Assembly: GCA_964594365.1 (NCBI GenBank)
Contig: CAZQMB010000010.1
Location: 1 to 49,443 of the forward strand
DNA from: CAIUSP01 sp964594365
GTDB taxonomy: Bacteria; Actinomycetota; Thermoleophilia; Solirubrobacterales; 70-9
Direction: 5' to 3'
DNA length: 49,443 bases
Of the stretch, positions 47,278-49,443 are shown one piece after another; position 1 is the stretch's first letter, and each line of letters opens with the position of its first letter. The notes below the pieces were generated by a model that had not been told where the DNA came from, searched no databases, and worked only from the letters and a program-made list of their open reading frames with translations. The position numbers and the translations under genes were made by a program.

Positions 47278-48886
47278 CGGAGGCGAGATCCCGGTGGGAG
47301 CAGATTCGCCCACCGCCGAGCACGCGCCACGGGGTGAACCCGGCGTGGACCTCGACCGGACCGGGCTTCAGCACCCTTACCTGGGTGAAGCCGTCCTCCG
47401 AGGGAACCAGACAAGCCTGACCACGCTCGACCGTCCAGTACCTGGTCCAGCGAACCCGCACCGTCGCCTTGCCAGGCCGCAGACCGCGGAGGATGAAACC
47501 CTGTGGCTTGATCTTGACCAGCTCCGCTGCACCGTTTGCAAGAGGGGTCGGGTCCTTGACCGCGTAGACCGTCCAGTTCGCATTGCGCATCACCGGCTCT
47601 AGGTAGCCCGGACGGCTGGCGATCAGGTTCGCCTCGGCAACGCCGGCATAGTCGAGCGGGGAATCCGGCACTGCGACGTAGCCGACTGCCAGCGAGTCGA
47701 GCCACTTGCGGTATTGGCCGGGCGGGATCTCGCGCTGGTAGAAGAGCGGGTTGAGCTTCCGATCCAGCTGCCGCTGCCAACCGCGGGCGATGTAGATGCC
47801 CTTGGGCATGTAGGCCGCCTCCCAGTGGTGGGAAGACGGGACCACCTCGACCCGGTACTCACGATCATCCATCGCTCCTCGAAGGTAATCGGCGACCGGA
47901 GCGTAGTAACCAGGCTGCACCGACGGCTGGGCCTGGACCGTCTCGAGATCCCTGACCACCGGCACCAACTGCCAGTAGACGGCGAACGGTGCCAAGAGGA
48001 AGAGGATCATCCGCTGTCGCTGCCAGAGCGCACAGGCGAACAACGGCCCGAGGAAGAGCGCACCGAGACGTGTGGCGTTCCCACCCATAGGAGAGTCGAC
48101 GGTGAAGGCGACCAGCAACAGCAAGCCGTAGGCGGCAACACCGAGGCGGAGCAGTCTCTCCTGCCGTGGGATGCAGAGGAAGGCGATGATCGCCATCACG
48201 AAGGCGGGGAGGAAGCTCGACAGCACGAAAGGCTCGGTCCCGCCCTCGGGGAACACGAGCGAGACGAGAGCCACCATGCCAGCCGAGGCAACCGCGATCT
48301 CGAGGCCCTCCCGGCGCTTGCCCCAGGCTGCATAGGTCAAGCCGGCGCAGGCCAGGAAGAGCGCGGCGACGGGGCTGCCGAACGGACAGAGCAACGCAAG
48401 CGCGATCGCGAAGCCGCGCTTCCCGCGCTGGAGCGCGAGCACCGCTCCCAGAGCAAGCGCGATGCCGACCGCGAAGGTCAACCTGCCGGTGAACAGGCTG
48501 ATCGAGGCGCTGGCAGCGAACCAGACCACACCGATCCTCGCCCGCTCGCCCCATCGCGCGTAGACGATCTCGGCGAAGATCAGGGCGGAGAGCACCACGG
48601 CAACGGCGGCCACCAGTCTGGGAGAGAAGATCGACCCGAGCAGCGGCAGGATGAACCCGTAACCGGGCAGGTGATGGCCGCCGAACCAGAGGTTGTCCCA
48701 CGCAGCGAACCCCTGGTTCTCGAACAGCCCGACCCTGAAGGTCTGTGCGGCGAAGTCTGCAGTCGACGGAGCCGTCAGCAGATAGACAGCCGCGAGCACA
48801 CCCGAGACGAGCGCCGGTTCCCAGAGGCGCCCGGCGGAGGCACGCCAGCGTACGACGCGATCGCTCAAGCGGTCGCGGTCCGCCAA
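47270..48886 (-). CDS. Polytopic GT-C-like membrane protein with C-terminal extracytoplasmic domain
   Basis: 538 aa. About 10-11 hydrophobic helices (1-330), with a first loop TADFAAQTFRVGLFENQGFAAWDNLWFGGHHLPGYG that recalls the acid-bearing first loop of polyprenyl-phosphate-sugar-dependent GT-C transferases, then a ~200-residue soluble domain (YYAPVADYLRGAMDDREYRVEVVPSSHHWEAAY..). No defined family recognised. The listed start is a TTG at 48886; another TTG at 48868 overlaps the preceding stop as TTGA and would shorten it by six residues. It is tightly coupled to PAP2-type genes on both sides, so the three probably act together at the membrane. Confidence 0.7.
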   Translation of the reverse strand: MADRDRLSDRVVRWRASAGRLWEPALVSGVLAAVYLLTAPSTADFAAQTFRVGLFENQGFAAWDNLWFGGHHLPGYGFILPLLGSIFSPRLVAAVAVVLSALIFAEIVYARWGERARIGVVWFAASASISLFTGRLTFAVGIALALGAVLALQRGKRGFAIALALLCPFGSPVAALFLACAGLTYAAWGKRREGLEIAVASAGMVALVSLVFPEGGTEPFVLSSFLPAFVMAIIAFLCIPRQERLLRLGVAAYGLLLLVAFTVDSPMGGNATRLGALFLGPLFACALWQRQRMILFLLAPFAVYWQLVPVVRDLETVQAQPSVQPGYYAPVADYLRGAMDDREYRVEVVPSSHHWEAAYMPKGIYIARGWQRQLDRKLNPLFYQREIPPGQYRKWLDSLAVGYVAVPDSPLDYAGVAEANLIASRPGYLEPVMRNANWTVYAVKDPTPLANGAAELVKIKPQGFILRGLRPGKATVRVRWTRYWTVERGQACLVPSEDGFTQVRVLKPGPVEVHAGFTPWRVLGGGRICSHRDLASDG

Positions 48887-49443
48887 GCCCAGGCGCCGGG
48901 ACGGGCGCGGGCGAGGATCAGGTTCGCGGTCATCGCAGAGGCCACGGCCACGGTGGCACCGGCCGCGGCATCGACCCAGAAGTGATTGGCCGTCACCAGC
49001 ACCACGAAGAAGACCATGGCCGGGTAGCAGAGCCAGAGCAACTTGAAGATGGGTTTCGAGACGAGCATGGCGGCCGGTATCCCGACCAGGAGAGAGAAGC
49101 AGACGTGCATCGATGGAACCGCGGCGAAGGGGTTGATGAAGAGGCTGACCATCGCCGAGTCGTGTTTGACCTGTGTGTAGGTGGCGATCGTGTCCACGAA
49201 GCCGGCCTGCGGGATCAGTCGTGGAGGCGCGGTCGGGACCAGGGCATAGCCGACCAGCGCCAGGGCCATCGCCACCATGAACATGTTGCGAACGAAGTAG
49301 AAGTTGGGGTTCTTGTAGAAGTAGAGCCAGATCAGGAACGCGGTCGTGATCACGAAGTGGCTGTTGACATAGAAGAAGTTGGATGCGTCGATCAACCAGC
49401 GGTAGTCGATCAACGCCGACTGCAGGGCCGGCTCGAAGAAGGT
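48865..49443 (-). CDS. PAP2_3-type membrane protein (5' end cut by window)
   Basis: At least 192 aa; the frame stays open to the right edge, and the residues before the first in-window Met (FFEPALQSALIDYRW) still match the family, so the true start lies outside. FINPFAAVPSMHVCFSLL and VTANHFWVDAAAG are the phosphatase motifs, again with VPTAPPRLIPQAGFVDT. It is paralogous to the gene at 46456 and shares YFVRNMFMVAMALALVGYALVPTAPPR-type order with it. Its stop overlaps the start of the GT-C-like gene. Confidence 0.82.
   Translation of the reverse strand, partial: TFFEPALQSALIDYRWLIDASNFFYVNSHFVITTAFLIWLYFYKNPNFYFVRNMFMVAMALALVGYALVPTAPPRLIPQAGFVDTIATYTQVKHDSAMVSLFINPFAAVPSMHVCFSLLVGIPAAMLVSKPIFKLLWLCYPAMVFFVVLVTANHFWVDAAAGATVAVASAMTANLILARARPGAWAWRTATA

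Overview
This is a 49.4 kb piece of a high-GC Gram-positive-type chromosome. A member of the Actinomycetota, probably class Thermoleophilia (Solirubrobacterales-like), fits best. Pointers are a Kgd-type fused 2-oxoglutarate dehydrogenase, myo-inositol-phosphate and phosphatidylinositol synthesis, an F420-type luciferase-like oxidoreductase, an actinobacterial acyl-CoA reductase, and many genes that begin 6-8 nt after a TAnnnT box (leaderless transcription). The class-level placement is inference. No rRNA, insertion sequence, prophage or CRISPR array was seen. There is one 100-N assembly gap at 28036-28135.

Layout. 1-3.3 kb (minus): a two-domain fatty acyl-CoA reductase followed by an alkyl-DHAP synthase-like flavoprotein, together an ether-lipid pair. 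3.5-9.4 kb (plus): a secreted repeat protein, a giant fused E2-E1 2-oxoglutarate dehydrogenase that keeps its own lipoyl and E3-binding domains, and a small membrane protein. 9.6-14.2 kb (minus): aconitase, a fatty-acid desaturase and a short-chain dehydrogenase. 14.3-15.1 kb: a cyclic-di-AMP (ydaO-type) riboswitch in front of an NlpC/P60-like secreted protein.

15.2-26.6 kb is a polyamine locus built around a divergent promoter region. To the left run a putrescine-type aminotransferase, alanine dehydrogenase and 4-aminobutyraldehyde dehydrogenase. To the right run PotA, PotD, PotB and PotC, a second aldehyde dehydrogenase and an Orn/Lys/Arg decarboxylase. Together they can import polyamine, transaminate it with pyruvate, recycle the alanine, oxidise the aldehyde to GABA and feed the TCA cycle. 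A glutamate decarboxylase at 33.1 kb adds a second GABA source.

26.7-33.1 kb holds secreted or membrane proteins (an unrecognised exported protein, a GT-C-like membrane protein, a trypsin-like protease, a metallopeptidase), an enolase-superfamily gene broken by the N gap, a cold-shock protein, and tRNA-Asp and tRNA-Val. 33-42 kb carries gadB, lgt, a cytochrome P450, tRNA-Glu, argF, an endonuclease/phosphatase-family protein, an RNA methyltransferase and an F420-type oxidoreductase.

41.6-49.4 kb (minus) is an inositol-lipid neighbourhood: two PAP2_3-type phosphotransferases around a GT-C-like membrane protein, a CDP-alcohol phosphatidyltransferase, inositol-phosphate synthase, and a fused GT-B/PHP protein whose glycosyltransferase half lacks the usual EX7E acids. 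This locus, the lipoylated Kgd fusion and the hairpin-plus-leader-ORF device in front of potB are the most unusual items.
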